A DNA stretch of 64,000 nt from positions 62,001 to 126,000 of the forward strand of contig DASYUL010000049.1 of the NCBI GenBank assembly GCA_036001245.1, written 5' to 3'. Positions 31,738 to 42,616 of the stretch are shown one piece after another. Under the pieces are notes generated by a model. That model saw only the letters and a list, made by a program, of their open reading frames with translations, searched no databases and was not told the DNA's origin. How positions within the stretch are numbered: the stretch's first letter is position 1; each line of letters begins with the position of its first letter. The DNA comes from Gp7-AA6 sp036001245. Lineage in GTDB: Bacteria > Acidobacteriota > Thermoanaerobaculia > UBA5066 > Gp7-AA6. The translations under genes were made by a program, and so were the position numbers.

Positions 31738-32382
31738 ATGTCGCTCTTCGCCAAACGGCGCGGCTCGGAAGTCAGCGAGGCGCCCCTCCGTATCCACCTG
31801 GGCTGCGGGCAGTCGCCGATCGCCGGATGGCTGAACGTCGACGTGCAGGCCCTTCCGGGGGTGGACCGCGTGCTGGACGTACGGCAGGGTCTGCCGTTTA
31901 CGAACGTGGCCTCGATCTATGCGGAGCACTTCCTGGAACACCTCGACGTCGCGGACGGCCTCGCCTGCCTCGCCGAGTGCCGGCGCGTACTCGCCCCGGA
32001 CGGCATCCTGCGGATCTCGACGCCGAACCTCGACTGGGTCTTCGCGACCCACTACCGGTACGGACAGTGGCCCGTCGAAGAGGACGCGATCTCCGACTGC
32101 TTCCAGATGAACAGAGCCTTCCACGGATGGGGCCATCGATTTCTCTACAACCGGCCGGCGCTCGTCGCCGCACTCCGCGCCGCGGGCTTCGCGGACGTCT
32201 CGATGCACCGGTACGGCGAGAGCGACGTACCGGAGCTGGTACGGCTCGAGCGGCACGAGAAGTCGGGCGATTCGCCGGAGCTTCCCCACGTCTTGATCGC
32301 GCAGGCGAGCGGCCGGGCGCCGGCGCGCGCGTTTCCCAAGAGTCTTCTCGAAGAGTACCGGCAGGCGCTCGAGGCGCGCTGA
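31738..32382 (+). CDS. Class I SAM-dependent methyltransferase
   Basis: 214 residues. The SAM site is LRIHLGCGQSPIAGWLNVD, followed by the motif block LPFTNVASIYAEHFLEHLD, LAECRRVLAPDGILRISTPNLD and a C-terminal part RALVAALRAAGFADVSMHRYGES. This EHFLEHL/RxLxPGG form is that of sugar- or glycan-associated methyltransferases (type 11-like). ATG 31738 is preferred; TTG 31708 is in frame but would leave little room for the divergent receptor promoter. Substrate unknown. Confidence 0.82.
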   Translation: MSLFAKRRGSEVSEAPLRIHLGCGQSPIAGWLNVDVQALPGVDRVLDVRQGLPFTNVASIYAEHFLEHLDVADGLACLAECRRVLAPDGILRISTPNLDWVFATHYRYGQWPVEEDAISDCFQMNRAFHGWGHRFLYNRPALVAALRAAGFADVSMHRYGESDVPELVRLERHEKSGDSPELPHVLIAQASGRAPARAFPKSLLEEYRQALEAR

Positions 32383-32393
32383 CGCGCGCGGCC

Positions 32394-32407
32394 GTCAGCT
32401 CTCAGCT
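32394..32407. repeat. Two heptamer units (GTCAGCT, CTCAGCT)
   Basis: Tandem 7-bp units at the junction of two convergent methyltransferase genes; the second unit overlaps the 32402 stop. Confidence 0.55.
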
Positions 32408-33094
32408 CCTGCCCGGTTTGATCGCCGTTGCGCGCAGATACTGGGTGCCTGCTCCTCTCATTTCAGTGACCCGGAAGCCGCACCGTCCCAGGCGCCGGGA
32501 GAGCTCCCGCGCGGAAAAGACGACCCCCGACCAGGAGTCGGCGATCCACCGGCGGAACACCTGCCCCGCCCGGCCGTCGACCTGGACGCGGAAGGTTCCC
32601 CCCGGGGCGAGCACGCGGAACGCCTCGCGGAAATACGTCTCCACGTAAGCCTTGCGCGGCAGGTGCTGAAACACGATGTGGGAAAAGACGAAGTCGAAGG
32701 AATCGGCGGTCAGGAAGTCGAGCCGGCCCTCGGTCCGGCGGAGCTCGACGTTCGCCAACCCCGCGCAATAGTCCCGCGCCCGGCGGAGCATCTCGTCGGA
32801 CACGTCGACGCCGACCACGCGCGCAACGCGGCGCGAGAGCGGCTTCACCAGACGCCCGACGCCGCAGCCGATCTCGAGGACCCGCCATTCGTTCGAGACC
32901 GCGAGGCCGTCGACGACGTGCATCTCCAGGTCCCGCTCTCCCGACTCCGCGAAGGAAGCGGGGGTGTCCGACGCCGTGGTGCAGACGTAGAACGGGGCGT
33001 TCTCCCGCGCCCGGCGGTCCCAGTCCGCGCGCATCGTCTCGCGGCGCCGCCAGAGCCGGCCCGGGAGCGTTCGGGTGAACGGGACGTCGCGCAT
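32402..33094 (-). CDS. Class I SAM-dependent methyltransferase
   Basis: 230 residues. Motif I is VLEIGCGVGRLVKPLS (about 72-87), the acidic motif RVVGVDVSDEMLRRARDY, then FDFVFSHIVFQHLP and the EAFRVLAPGGTFRVQ segment. Substrate unknown. An N-terminal Arg-rich helix (GRLWRRRETMRADWDRRAR) precedes the fold. It converges on the previous methyltransferase; the start is ATG 33094, with little separation from the divergent gene at 33139. Confidence 0.82.
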   Translation of the reverse strand: MRDVPFTRTLPGRLWRRRETMRADWDRRARENAPFYVCTTASDTPASFAESGERDLEMHVVDGLAVSNEWRVLEIGCGVGRLVKPLSRRVARVVGVDVSDEMLRRARDYCAGLANVELRRTEGRLDFLTADSFDFVFSHIVFQHLPRKAYVETYFREAFRVLAPGGTFRVQVDGRAGQVFRRWIADSWSGVVFSARELSRRLGRCGFRVTEMRGAGTQYLRATAIKPGRS

Positions 33095-33138
33095 CCGCGA
33101 GGAGGGTAAACCAACGGGACGGCGGGCGCGTCGAAAAC

Positions 33139-34071
33139 GTGCCCGCAGACGCGACCTGTGATATCTGCGCCGCCGTGGCGATCCAGACCCGCTGGGACGA
33201 TCGAGAGTTCACCGCGCACCTCGAGCTGCTCGTGTGGACTGCATCGCCAATCGTCAAGCGATACCTCCACGCCCTCGTCAGCGGCGACCCCAACTGCGAC
33301 TGGCTGACCTGGGTCGAAGCCGCGCACCTGCCGCCGCGCGCGGATCGCGCGCTCGTGCTCGGCTGCGGCTCGGGTTGGCTCGAGAGGGCGCTCGCCGCGC
33401 GAGGCCGGTTCCGCTCGATCCTCGCGTGCGACTTCGCGACGGAGAGCGTGACGCGCGCGCGCGCCGCTGCGGAGGCCGAGGGGTTCTCGTCGATCGACTA
33501 CATGGTCCTCGACCTCGAGAACGAGAGGCTCCCTCCCGGTCCGTTCGACGCCGTCATCGCGAACGACGTGCTCCACCACATCACCGGGCTCGAGCCCCTT
33601 TATTCGCGGATCGAAGGCTCCCTCGCGCCCGGCGGAAAGCTCGTTTTCAACGAGTACGTGGGACCGAACCGATTCCAGTACGACGACGCGCGCATGGAGA
33701 TCGTGAACCGCTATCTGCGTCTCCTGCCGAACCGGCTCCGGTGGGACCCGATCACCGGCCGGCTTCTCTGGAGACGCGAACGGGTCGACCCAAAACGGCT
33801 CACGATCGACGACCCGACGGAGGCCGTGCGCAGCGAGGAAGTCCTCCCCCTCGCACGGAGGTTCTTCCACGTCGAAAAGGAGTACCCCTACGGCGGCGGG
33901 TTGTTGAACCCGCTCCTCTTCGGAATCGTCGCGAACTTCCATCCGGGAGACCCGTGGGACGACATGCTGATGGCGCGGCTATGCACGGCCGAGCAGCGGC
34001 TCACGGAAGCCGGCGAGATCGAGCCGGATTTCCGCATCTTCGTCGGGACGCGGCGCGGCAGGTCGGCCTGA
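33139..34071 (+). CDS. SAM-dependent methyltransferase, larger type
   Basis: 310 residues. SAM-binding ALVLGCGSGWLERALA (about 70-85), SILACDFATESVTRARAAA, then FDAVIANDVLHHI and GSLAPGGKLVFNEYVGPNRFQY. The C-terminal 130 residues (NRLRWDPITGRLLWRRERVD...PYGGGLLNPLLFGI) extend beyond the basic fold and may bind substrate. The GTG start at 3313-range position 33139 is chosen for length; GTG 33175 is a good alternative that would remove CDICAAV. Third methyltransferase in a row, but the three are divergent in sequence. Confidence 0.78.
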   Translation: MPADATCDICAAVAIQTRWDDREFTAHLELLVWTASPIVKRYLHALVSGDPNCDWLTWVEAAHLPPRADRALVLGCGSGWLERALAARGRFRSILACDFATESVTRARAAAEAEGFSSIDYMVLDLENERLPPGPFDAVIANDVLHHITGLEPLYSRIEGSLAPGGKLVFNEYVGPNRFQYDDARMEIVNRYLRLLPNRLRWDPITGRLLWRRERVDPKRLTIDDPTEAVRSEEVLPLARRFFHVEKEYPYGGGLLNPLLFGIVANFHPGDPWDDMLMARLCTAEQRLTEAGEIEPDFRIFVGTRRGRSA

Positions 34072-34077
34072 CTTCCC

Positions 34078-35565
34078 TCACCGCGACGCCGGCGGTAGCT
34101 CCCAGAGAACGACGTCCCCGACGCGGTCGATCTCGCGCCAATCGCCGGGAAGATTCTTTCGGACCTCTTGAGTCTCGAAGGGCGCGAGGAGCGCGTACCA
34201 GCGGTGGCCCCGGCTTTCGGTGGATACGCGCAGGACCGCGAAGCGCTCGGGGAGGAGCCAGTTCCACATGGCGTAGGTGAGAGGCGTGTAGTAATGCAGC
34301 GCTCCGCTCATCTGCATCGAAACGATAACGTCGTCCTCCGACAGCCGCCGGCGTGCCGTCTCGGAAGCCCGGGGATAGACCCGCTCGGATTTGTAGAACC
34401 TGTGAACGCGATTTTCCCCGTTGAAGTCGATCTCGACCGAGAGCGCCGTGGCGAGGAGGGCGACGGCGATCCCGGCCGCCCACCGTAGAGGCCTCGCGGC
34501 TCCGTCTCGGATCAGGAGGTCTCGCGCGACGACGAGCGCCCCGAGAATCAGAGCCGGCACGCCGGGCAAGAGAAAGCGCGTGTACCACCACGCCTCGTAA
34601 ACCGCGTAGAAGCAGTAGAAGAGAAAGAACACGCCGAACCACGAGAGCAGGACCGCGCGATCGCGAAGAGAGGCGCGGCGGTCCATGGCGACGGCCAGCC
34701 ACCCGACCGGCACGAGGGGCGTGAGCAGGCGCCCGATCCAGTAACCGTAGTGGCGTACGCGGTCGGGGAAATTCGCCCACGCCATGCCCTCGGCAAGGAG
34801 GGATTGATATCCGGTCGCCCAGGGGCTGCCGAAGACCGCCGAGTTGTAGCCGAGGAGGAGGACCGCGGCCGGAAGGCCCCCCGCGAAGAACGAGAGCCAC
34901 GACTTCGGGCGCGAGGGGAGCGCAAGGAGCAGCGGAAAGAGGACGATCGCGTTCGTCGGGCGGACCACGACGCCGATCCCGTAAGCGAGTCCGGCGAGGC
35001 CCGCCCAGATCGAGACGCGCTCCCCCCGTCGAGCCCGGTAGGCGGCGAAAATCGCGGCGAGCACCCACGCGGTCGCGACGACGTCGCTCATGGGCTGCAG
35101 CGCGATGAAGACGAACGTCGGCAGGAAAGCCAGCAGCAGGGATCCGGCGAATGCGAAGGCCGGCGGCAGCCGGAACTCGCGGCCGAGCAGGTAAAAGAGA
35201 ACGAGACAGGCGAGGCCCGCGATCGGGCTCACGAGGAACGGAGCGGTGCTCCATCCGCCGAGCTTCCCCGCGAGCGCCATGTGGAGCGGTAACCCCGGCG
35301 GATAGCTCCCGGCCATTCGACCCGGCTGGCGAGCTGGCGTGTATCCGAGCGGCACGAAGACTGGCGCGAATTCCAGCGACAGGCCGAGCCGCTCGAGGCC
35401 ACGGATCGGCTCCGTCAAGTGGCCGGTCGCGAAGAGGCGCGCCGCGTTCAGGTAGCCCGAGCTGTCGGAGCCTCCGACCGAGCGTGAGGTGTGATGGAAG
35501 AGCAGGAGTGCATACACGAGCAGGAGCGCCGAGCCGAGGAGAGCGAAAGGGCCCGGCTTGCGCAC
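34078..35565 (-). CDS. GT39-like membrane glycosyltransferase
   Basis: 495 residues, about ten hydrophobic helices, integral inner membrane. Opens with FALLGSALLLVYALLLF. An acidic residue follows the first helix in SDSSGYLNAARLFATGHL, the position of the catalytic Asp in GT-C enzymes of the dolichol/PMT type. The family uses polyprenyl-phosphate sugars to glycosylate lipid or protein on the periplasmic side. The C-terminal soluble part (HYTPLTYAMWNWLLP) is periplasmic-like. The GTG start lies eight bases after TATAAC, so a leaderless transcript is likely. It lies just past the rRNA operon terminator. Confidence 0.8.
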   Translation of the reverse strand: MRKPGPFALLGSALLLVYALLLFHHTSRSVGGSDSSGYLNAARLFATGHLTEPIRGLERLGLSLEFAPVFVPLGYTPARQPGRMAGSYPPGLPLHMALAGKLGGWSTAPFLVSPIAGLACLVLFYLLGREFRLPPAFAFAGSLLLAFLPTFVFIALQPMSDVVATAWVLAAIFAAYRARRGERVSIWAGLAGLAYGIGVVVRPTNAIVLFPLLLALPSRPKSWLSFFAGGLPAAVLLLGYNSAVFGSPWATGYQSLLAEGMAWANFPDRVRHYGYWIGRLLTPLVPVGWLAVAMDRRASLRDRAVLLSWFGVFFLFYCFYAVYEAWWYTRFLLPGVPALILGALVVARDLLIRDGAARPLRWAAGIAVALLATALSVEIDFNGENRVHRFYKSERVYPRASETARRRLSEDDVIVSMQMSGALHYYTPLTYAMWNWLLPERFAVLRVSTESRGHRWYALLAPFETQEVRKNLPGDWREIDRVGDVVLWELPPASR

Positions 35566-35573
35566 AGACGAAG

Positions 35574-35579
35574 GTTATA
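35574..35579 (-). promoter_or_regulatory. -10 element before the GT39-like gene
   Basis: TATAAC on the minus strand with eight bases to the GTG at 35565. It lies downstream of the rRNA terminator, giving this gene its own promoter. Confidence 0.5.
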
Positions 35580-35590
35580 CGCGGGCCGGA

Positions 35591-35625
35591 AAACAAAAGG
35601 CTCCCGGTTTCCCGAGAGCCATCAA
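35591..35625 (-). terminator. rRNA operon terminator
   Basis: Stem GGCTCTCGGG / CCGGGAGCC with an AAA-rich loop, followed on the minus strand by TTTTGTTTT. It lies about ten bases past the 5S 3' end. Confidence 0.88.
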
Positions 35626-35634
35626 AAATGAATT

Positions 35635-35751
35635 CCCCGGCGACGTCCTACTCTCCCACGCGGTCTACCGCGAAGTACCATCGGGGCTGAAGGGCTTAAC
35701 TGCCGTGTTCGGAATGGGAACGGGTGTGGCCCCTTCGCTAAGGTCACCGGG
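35635..35751 (-). rRNA. rrf: 5S ribosomal RNA
   Basis: About 117 nt. The 5' end CCCGGTGACC pairs with the 3' end GTCGCCGGGG. Internally it has the conserved CCGTTCCCATTCCGAACACG and GGTAGACCGCGTGGGAGAGTAG-type segments (loop B to E). It is last in the operon before the terminator. Confidence 0.95.
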
Positions 35752-35792
35752 AAAACTTGTTTCCCAATTCAAAAGATCAAACCTGGGGTTTC

Positions 35793-35812
35793 AGGGGACC
35801 GCAAGGTCCCCT
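35793..35812. repeat. rrn palindrome copy 5 (23S-5S spacer)
   Basis: AGGGGACC-GCAA-GGTCCCCT, perfect stem with a four-base loop, between 23S and 5S. One of five copies in the operon. Confidence 0.85.
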
Positions 35813-35844
35813 GCCCAGACAAGCAGAGTCGGTTTTTGGTTTTC

Positions 35845-35875
35845 GATTCGCACCTTAAATATTTTATGGTCAAGC
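35845..35875 (-). other. 3' strand of the pre-23S processing stem
   Basis: Pairs with 39396-39426 over about 31 positions, with G-U wobbles and no large gap. It brings the 23S ends together for RNase III-type cleavage. Confidence 0.8.
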
Positions 35876-36218
35876 CGCACGGCCGATTAGTACGGGTCAG
35901 CTTCACGCCTTGCAGCGCTTCCACACCCCGCCTATCAACGTGGTCATCTCCCACGGGCCTTCAGGGGATTGCTCCCGGGAAATCTCATCTTGAGGAAGGC
36001 TTCCCGCTTATATGCTTTCAGCGGTTATCCTTTCGAACATCGCTACCCGGCCGTGCCGCTGGCGCGACAACCGGTGCACAAGAGGTTCGCCCGTCCCGGT
36101 CCTCTCGTACTGAGGACGGATCCTCGCAAATTTCCTGCGCCCACACGAGATAGGGACCGAACTGTCTCACGACGTTCTAAACCCAGCTCACGTACCGCTT
36201 TAACCGGCGAACAGCCGG

Positions 36219-36277
<59 letters not shown>

Positions 36278-36303
36278 TGCCGTCGATGTGAACTCTTGGG
36301 CAA

Positions 36304-36358
<55 letters not shown>

Positions 36359-36359
36359 G

Positions 36360-36393
<34 letters not shown>

Positions 36394-36496
36394 TCTGCTC
36401 GATTTGTAGATCTCGCAGTCAAGCTCCCTTATGCCTTTGCACTCTGCGGCTGGTTTCCAATCAGCCTGAGGGAACCTTTGGGCGCCTCCGTTACAT

Positions 36497-36528
<32 letters not shown>

Positions 36529-36786
36529 ACCAGGCATGGTCCTCGACCCGGATTACGGGCCTGAGTTAGAACTCCGGTGTCATCAGGGTGGTATCTCACC
36601 GTCCGCTCCCCCGAGGCCGAAACCCCAGGTTCAAAGCGTCCCACCTATCCTGCGCAGACAACACCAAAATTCAATGCCTGGATATAGTAAAGGTGCACAG
36701 GGTCTTTCCGTCTACGTGCGGGTAACCGGCATCTTCACCGGTGCTACAGATTCGCCGAGCGCGTTGCGGAGACAGTGCCCAAATCG

Positions 36787-37102
<316 letters not shown>

Positions 37103-37116
37103 ACCTTAGGACCGTT
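37103..37116 (-). other. 14-nt 23S exon between the two introns
   Basis: Reads AACGGTCCTAAGGT, identical to E. coli positions 1918-1931 (the 3' side of helix 69). It is isolated between two introns, so both splicing reactions must join this very short exon. Confidence 0.9.
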
Positions 37117-37399
37117 CGTCGTGTTACTCCCACCTCAGTGGGGGCCAGATCGTTTCCGTCTGGCTCTGCATGTCGCCATGCAGATCGGACTGTCTCATCC
37201 CATCCCAGGGTTCGGGGACCGCAAGGTTCCCCGTCTAAGGATAGGCCTGGCGTACAGTCTCTGAGGATTCTCGGATCGCTCCGAGCCTTTCCTGCTGATT
37301 GCCTGCACCCCGTGCATTGTCACCATCTCTGGTAGCAGGGGATTCTCAGGGTTTCCAGCAAATAGCCAGGTTTTTTAACGTAACTACAACGGTTAACTT
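37117..37399 (-). ncRNA. Group I intron 1 in 23S rRNA (position 1917), 283 nt
   Basis: Inserted after U1917 in helix 69. P1: exon GUAACUAU pairs with intron GUAGUUAC (37380-37387), ending in U-G. The core has P/Q AATCAGCAGGAAAGG (37286-37300), R CTCAGAGACTGTACGCC (37249-37265) and S GAGACAGTCCGATCTGC (37180-37196). P7 is GACUGU/ACAGUC, compensated relative to intron 2. The P9 hairpin is the same as in intron 2. The last base is the canonical G. The P8 loop carries a copy of the operon's palindrome (37214-37232). No open reading frame. The two introns are clearly paralogous. Confidence 0.9.
37214..37232. repeat. rrn palindrome copy 4 (inside intron 1, P8 loop)
   Basis: GGGGACC-GCAA-GGTTCCCC-type hairpin with one bulge relative to the other copies. 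It is absent from the corresponding place in intron 2, so it is an added element. Confidence 0.85.
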
Positions 37400-37518
37400 A
37401 TAGTTACGGCCGCCGTTTACTGGGGCTTCGGTTCAAAGCTTTGCCTTGCGGCTAACCTCTCCCCTTAACCTTCCAGCACCGGGCAGGCGTCAGACCCTAT
37501 ACGTCGTTTTGCGACTTT

Positions 37519-37549
<31 letters not shown>

Positions 37550-38253
37550 TTGGGCCATTTCACTGCGACCCCGGGCTGCTTCAGGGGCGAACCCTTACAC
37601 TTCCCGAGGCACACCTTCTCCCGAAGTTACGGTGTTAATTTGCCGAGTTCCTTCGCAACGCTTCACTCGAGCGCCTTAGGATTTTCTCCTCATCTACCTG
37701 TGTCGGTTTACGGTACGGTCACCCATCAGTCTCCCTAGAGGATTTTCTCGGCAGCGTGGCATCGGCGAGTTTACGGCCTTGCGGCCTCCCCATCGCTTCT
37801 CGGCGTTTGGAATGAAGAGGCGGATTTACCTACCTCTTCCGCCTACGAGCTTGGCCCGGGACGTCCAACACCCGGTACGCCTAGCCTCCTGCGTCCCCCC
37901 TTCGGTGATAACGACTGATGAGCGGTTCCGGAATATTGACCGGATTTCCATCGGCTACGCCTTTCGGCCTCGCCTTAGGGACCGACTCACCCTGAGCGGA
38001 TTGACCTTGCTCAGGAATCCTTAGATTTTCGGCGAGCAGAGCTCTCATCTGCTTTATCGCTACTTGTGCCGGCAGGGTCTCTTCCCAGCGGTCCATCGGT
38101 CCTCGCGGTCCGACTTCACTCCAGCTGAGAATGCTCTCCTACCAATCGCGCAGGTCGAAACCCGCGCGAGTCCGCCGCTTCGGCACGTGGCTTGAGCCCC
38201 GTTGAATTGTAGGCACAGAGCCGCTTGACCAGTGAGCTGTTACGCTTTCTTTA

Positions 38254-38295
<42 letters not shown>

Positions 38296-38746
38296 TCTCC
38301 ACATCCTTTTCCACTTAGCCACGATTTGGGGGCCTTAGCGGGCGGTCTGGGTTCTTTCCCTCTCGACAATGAAGCTTATCCCCCACTGTCTGACTCCCGT
38401 GCTGCGTACGACGGCATTCGGAGTTTGGTTGGATTTGGTAACCTGGAAAGGCCCCTAGTCCATCCAGAGCTCTACCACCGTCGGCGACCACACGAGGCTA
38501 GCCCTAAAGCTATTTCGGAGAGAACGAGCTATAACGGAATTTGATTAGCCTTTCACCCCTACCCACAGCTCATCCGAGTTGTTTTCAACCAACACCGGTT
38601 CGGGCCTCCACGGAGTGTTACCTCAGTTTCACCCTGGCCATGGGTAGATCATCCCGCTTCGCGTGTAATCCCGGCGACTGAATCGCCCTATTCAGACTCG
38701 CTTTCGCTGCGGCTCGGCACTTTGCTTCGCCTTGCCGCCGAGATTA

Positions 38747-38780
<34 letters not shown>

Positions 38781-38853
38781 CCACCGTCTTGCGACATGGT
38801 GGTTCCACTGCTTGTAGATGGACGGGTTCAGGTACTATTTCACTCCCCTCACA

Positions 38854-38887
<34 letters not shown>

Positions 38888-39184
38888 TCACTATCGGTCG
38901 CAGAGTAATGTTTAGCCTTGGGTGATGGTCCACCCGGATTCCCACAAGGTTTCTCGTGCCCCGTGGTACTCGGGAACGGAACGGGAAGGAACCTCGCCTT
39001 TCGCCTACGGGGCTGTCACCCTCTTCGGCGGCACTTTCCAGTGTCCTTCGGCTAGGCGGGTTCTTGGTAACTTCTGGCTTACGCCGTGCTCCGCCCCACA
39101 ACCCCCCGAGAACCGAAGCCCTCGAGGTTTGGGCTGTTCCGCGTTCGCTCGCCGCTACTGACGGAATCGCTGATTTGCTTTCTT

Positions 39185-39221
<37 letters not shown>

Positions 39222-39327
39222 CGCTTCTCCCCGCCTATGTATTCAGCGGGGGATCTCGCAACTTGCCTTGCGAGGGGTTGCCCCATTCGGAAATCCCCGG
39301 ATCGAAGCCTGTTTGCGGCTCCCCGAG

Positions 39328-39358
<31 letters not shown>

Positions 39359-39395
39359 TTCTCTGCGCCAAGGCATCCACCGTCCACCCTTAGTA

Positions 39396-39426
39396 GCTTG
39401 ACCATAAAATACCTAAAGCGCGAATC
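39396..39426 (-). other. 5' strand of the pre-23S processing stem
   Basis: Complementary to 35845-35875 (arm includes ATTTTATGGTCAAGC). Expected RNase III-type processing site of the 23S precursor. Confidence 0.8.
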
Positions 39427-39503
39427 GTTTTCATTTACCCGACTCTCTTGTCAAAGATCGTGATCACCGCGGATCAAAAAGCCCTCCGAGCGACCAGGGG
39501 TTC

Positions 39504-39520
39504 GGGGACCGCAAGGTCCC
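39504..39520. repeat. rrn palindrome copy 3 (tRNA-Ala to 23S spacer)
   Basis: GGGGACC-GCAA-GGTCCC, flanked by TTC and TGACC; hairpin in the spacer transcript. Confidence 0.85.
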
Positions 39521-39595
39521 TGACCTCATCTGACCGGAGAGCTTTCTCATCCGCGCCGTCCCGTCGTCGTCATCGTGTCCCATTGTTCCGGAATC

Positions 39596-39671
39596 TGGTG
39601 GAGCTGAGCGGAATCGAACCGCCGACCTACGGCTTGCAAAGCCGCCGCTCTCCCAGCTGAGCTACAGCCCC
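39596..39671 (-). tRNA. tRNA-Ala (TGC)
   Basis: 76 nt including an encoded CCA. Anticodon loop CTTTGCAAG gives TGC. The acceptor stem has the G3-U70 pair that identifies alanine tRNAs. T-arm GGTTCGATTCC. It lies in the 16S-23S spacer. Confidence 0.96.
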
Positions 39672-39700
39672 ACGTGAGGGTTTCTTCCTACCTGGCAATG

Positions 39701-39778
39701 TGGTGGGCCTAGGTAGATTCGAACTACCGACCTCACGCTTATCAGGCGTGTGCTCTAAACCAACTGAGCTATAGGCCC
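39701..39778 (-). tRNA. tRNA-Ile (GAT)
   Basis: 78 nt including encoded CCA. Acceptor GGGCCTA pairs with TAGGCCC; anticodon loop CTGATAA gives GAT. T-arm GTTCGAATC. It is first tRNA after 16S, the usual Ile-Ala order. Confidence 0.96.
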
Positions 39779-39828
39779 AGCGGAGCTCGATGACTTCAAA
39801 GATCGGGCACCAGTCCCAACCTGGAGTG

Positions 39829-39848
39829 CGGGGACCGCAAGGTCCCTG
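39829..39848. repeat. rrn palindrome copy 2 (16S to tRNA-Ile spacer)
   Basis: CGGGGACC-GCAA-GGTCCCTG, hairpin between 16S and tRNA-Ile. Confidence 0.85.
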
Positions 39849-39869
39849 CCTCCAAGTAAGACCCGATAC

Positions 39870-39892
39870 CTTCAAAACTGAGTAGTGCGTGC
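39870..39892 (-). other. 3' strand of the pre-16S processing stem
   Basis: Complementary to 41659-41681 at 21 of 23 positions. Encloses the 16S precursor for RNase III-type cleavage. Confidence 0.8.
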
Positions 39893-39900
39893 AGAGGTGC

Positions 39901-39918
39901 GGGGACCGTAAGGTCCCT
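39901..39918. repeat. rrn palindrome copy 1 (nearest 16S)
   Basis: GGGGACC-GTAA-GGTCCC, with a single loop change from the other copies (GTAA for GCAA). Confidence 0.82.
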
Positions 39919-39984
39919 GCCCTCTTAAAGACGATCGACCTTCGAGTGTCTCGAGCTCTCCCGAAGGAAAGCCGAGAAGAACTC

Positions 39985-41544
<1,560 letters not shown>

Positions 41545-41658
41545 AATCCGTTTCACACGGCCGCGAACGAATCCGCAGCCGGTTGAAGAAGAGCTGAGCC
41601 TGCTTTCATTGAAAACAGGAAACTCTGCTTTTTTCAAAAAGCAGGAAAAAGACGTCTG

Positions 41659-41681
41659 GCACGCTCTACTCAGTTTTCAAG
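41659..41681 (-). other. 5' strand of the pre-16S processing stem
   Basis: CTTGAAAACTGAGTAG..GCGTGC on the minus strand pairs with 39870-39892 across the 16S gene. Confidence 0.8.
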
Positions 41682-41762
41682 GAACCGGATCCCGGTTTTG
41701 ACCTGGACGCGCTGTCCCACCAGCGCAACCTCTTGATAACGCCTACGAAAGGCCGAAATTCC

Positions 41763-41790
41763 AGCTTACGGGCTTTTTTTACCCGGTCAA
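41763..41790 (-). promoter_or_regulatory. Probable rrn promoter
   Basis: -35 TTGACC and -10 TAAGCT on the minus strand with a 16-bp spacer; preceded by GAAAATAAATTCG. It lies about 80 bases before the processing stem. Confidence 0.6.
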
Positions 41791-41977
41791 CGAATTTATT
41801 TTCGCCTGGCCTGCCCCAGAGGCAGAACAGGCGTCGTGACCGGACTTGGAAAGAGCTGGAAACCCTTGCGGGTGGATGGGCAATATAGGGGTTCGTGGAG
41901 GCCCTGTCAAGCACTTCCGGAAACGCCAACAAGTCCAATGAATTCAATGACTTGGGGCCTGAACCGATGCACAGATT

Positions 41978-42616
41978 TCAGTGCAGTCGGCGGCTTCCTT
42001 CGAGCTCCCTCAAGACGAGGTCGATCGCCTCGGGATAGGCCTCGTGCTCGACCTCGAGAATCCGGGCCGCGAGTGTCTCCTCGGTGTCTCTCGGCTCGAT
42101 CCGGACCCGCTTTTGAAGCACGATCGGCCCGGTGTCGGTCCCTTCGTCGACCTGGTGGACCGTGCACCCGGACTCTCTCTCCCCCGCTTCCAGTGCGCGT
42201 CTCTGGGGCGAAAGACCCGGGTACTTCGGCAGCAGCGACGGGTGGATGTTCAGGATCCGGCCGCGCCATCGCGCGACGAAATCCGGCGACAAAATCCGCA
42301 TGTACCCCGCGAGACAGAGAAGGTCCGGACGCGCCTCCCCGAGGATCCTCTCGACCTCCGCTTCGTGGGCCTCGCGGCCGCCGACGGGATCTCGCTCGAC
42401 GGCGAACGCCGGAAGACCGCGCTCTCTCGCGCGCGCGAGGCCGCGAGCTTCCGCGACGTCCGAGACGACGGCGACGATCTGCGCGTTCGAAATCCGACCC
42501 GACTCGACCGCGTCCGCGATCGCTTCGAAGTTGGATCCCCGCCCCGAGAGAAGAACCGCCAGACGCGACTTTTGGCCACGGCGTTCGCTTCGCGAACGGC
42601 GGCCGCGAGACTTCAA
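41978..42616 (-). CDS. purN: Phosphoribosylglycinamide formyltransferase
   Basis: 212 residues. Transfers the formyl group of 10-formyl-THF to GAR in purine synthesis. Motifs: RLAVLLSGRGSNFEAI (phosphate loop), catalytic Asn-His in RILNIHPSLLPKYPG, and the Asp in HQVDEGTDTGPIV. The start is TTG 42616, overlapping the purM stop as TTGA, since no better codon is in frame. This adds about 17 Arg/Ser-rich residues before the fold, and they are encoded by a palindromic hairpin. Coupled to purM. Confidence 0.93.
   Translation of the reverse strand: MKSRGRRSRSERRGQKSRLAVLLSGRGSNFEAIADAVESGRISNAQIVAVVSDVAEARGLARARERGLPAFAVERDPVGGREAHEAEVERILGEARPDLLCLAGYMRILSPDFVARWRGRILNIHPSLLPKYPGLSPQRRALEAGERESGCTVHQVDEGTDTGPIVLQKRVRIEPRDTEETLAARILEVEHEAYPEAIDLVLRELEGSRRLH
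42574..42606. repeat. Palindromic hairpin inside the 5' end of purN
   Basis: Inner stem CGTTCGC-TTC-GCGAACG with outer arms GGCC/GGCC. It encodes the Arg/Ser-rich N-terminal extension of PurN. Its design resembles the element in the CBM9-like gene (outer arms plus a GAA-loop hairpin). Confidence 0.65.

Larger units (their letters stand above)
41545..41977 (-). promoter_or_regulatory. rRNA operon promoter and leader region
   Basis: 433 gene-free bases between purN and 16S. On the minus strand it holds a promoter (41763-41790), the 5' strand of the 16S processing stem (41659-41681) and a hairpin CTGCTTTTT/AAAAAGCAG (about 41625-41646). GCTTTTTGAAAA there resembles an antitermination boxA. An A-rich stretch upstream of the -35 box may act as an UP element. 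The part near purN (41800-41977) shows nothing else. Confidence 0.7.
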
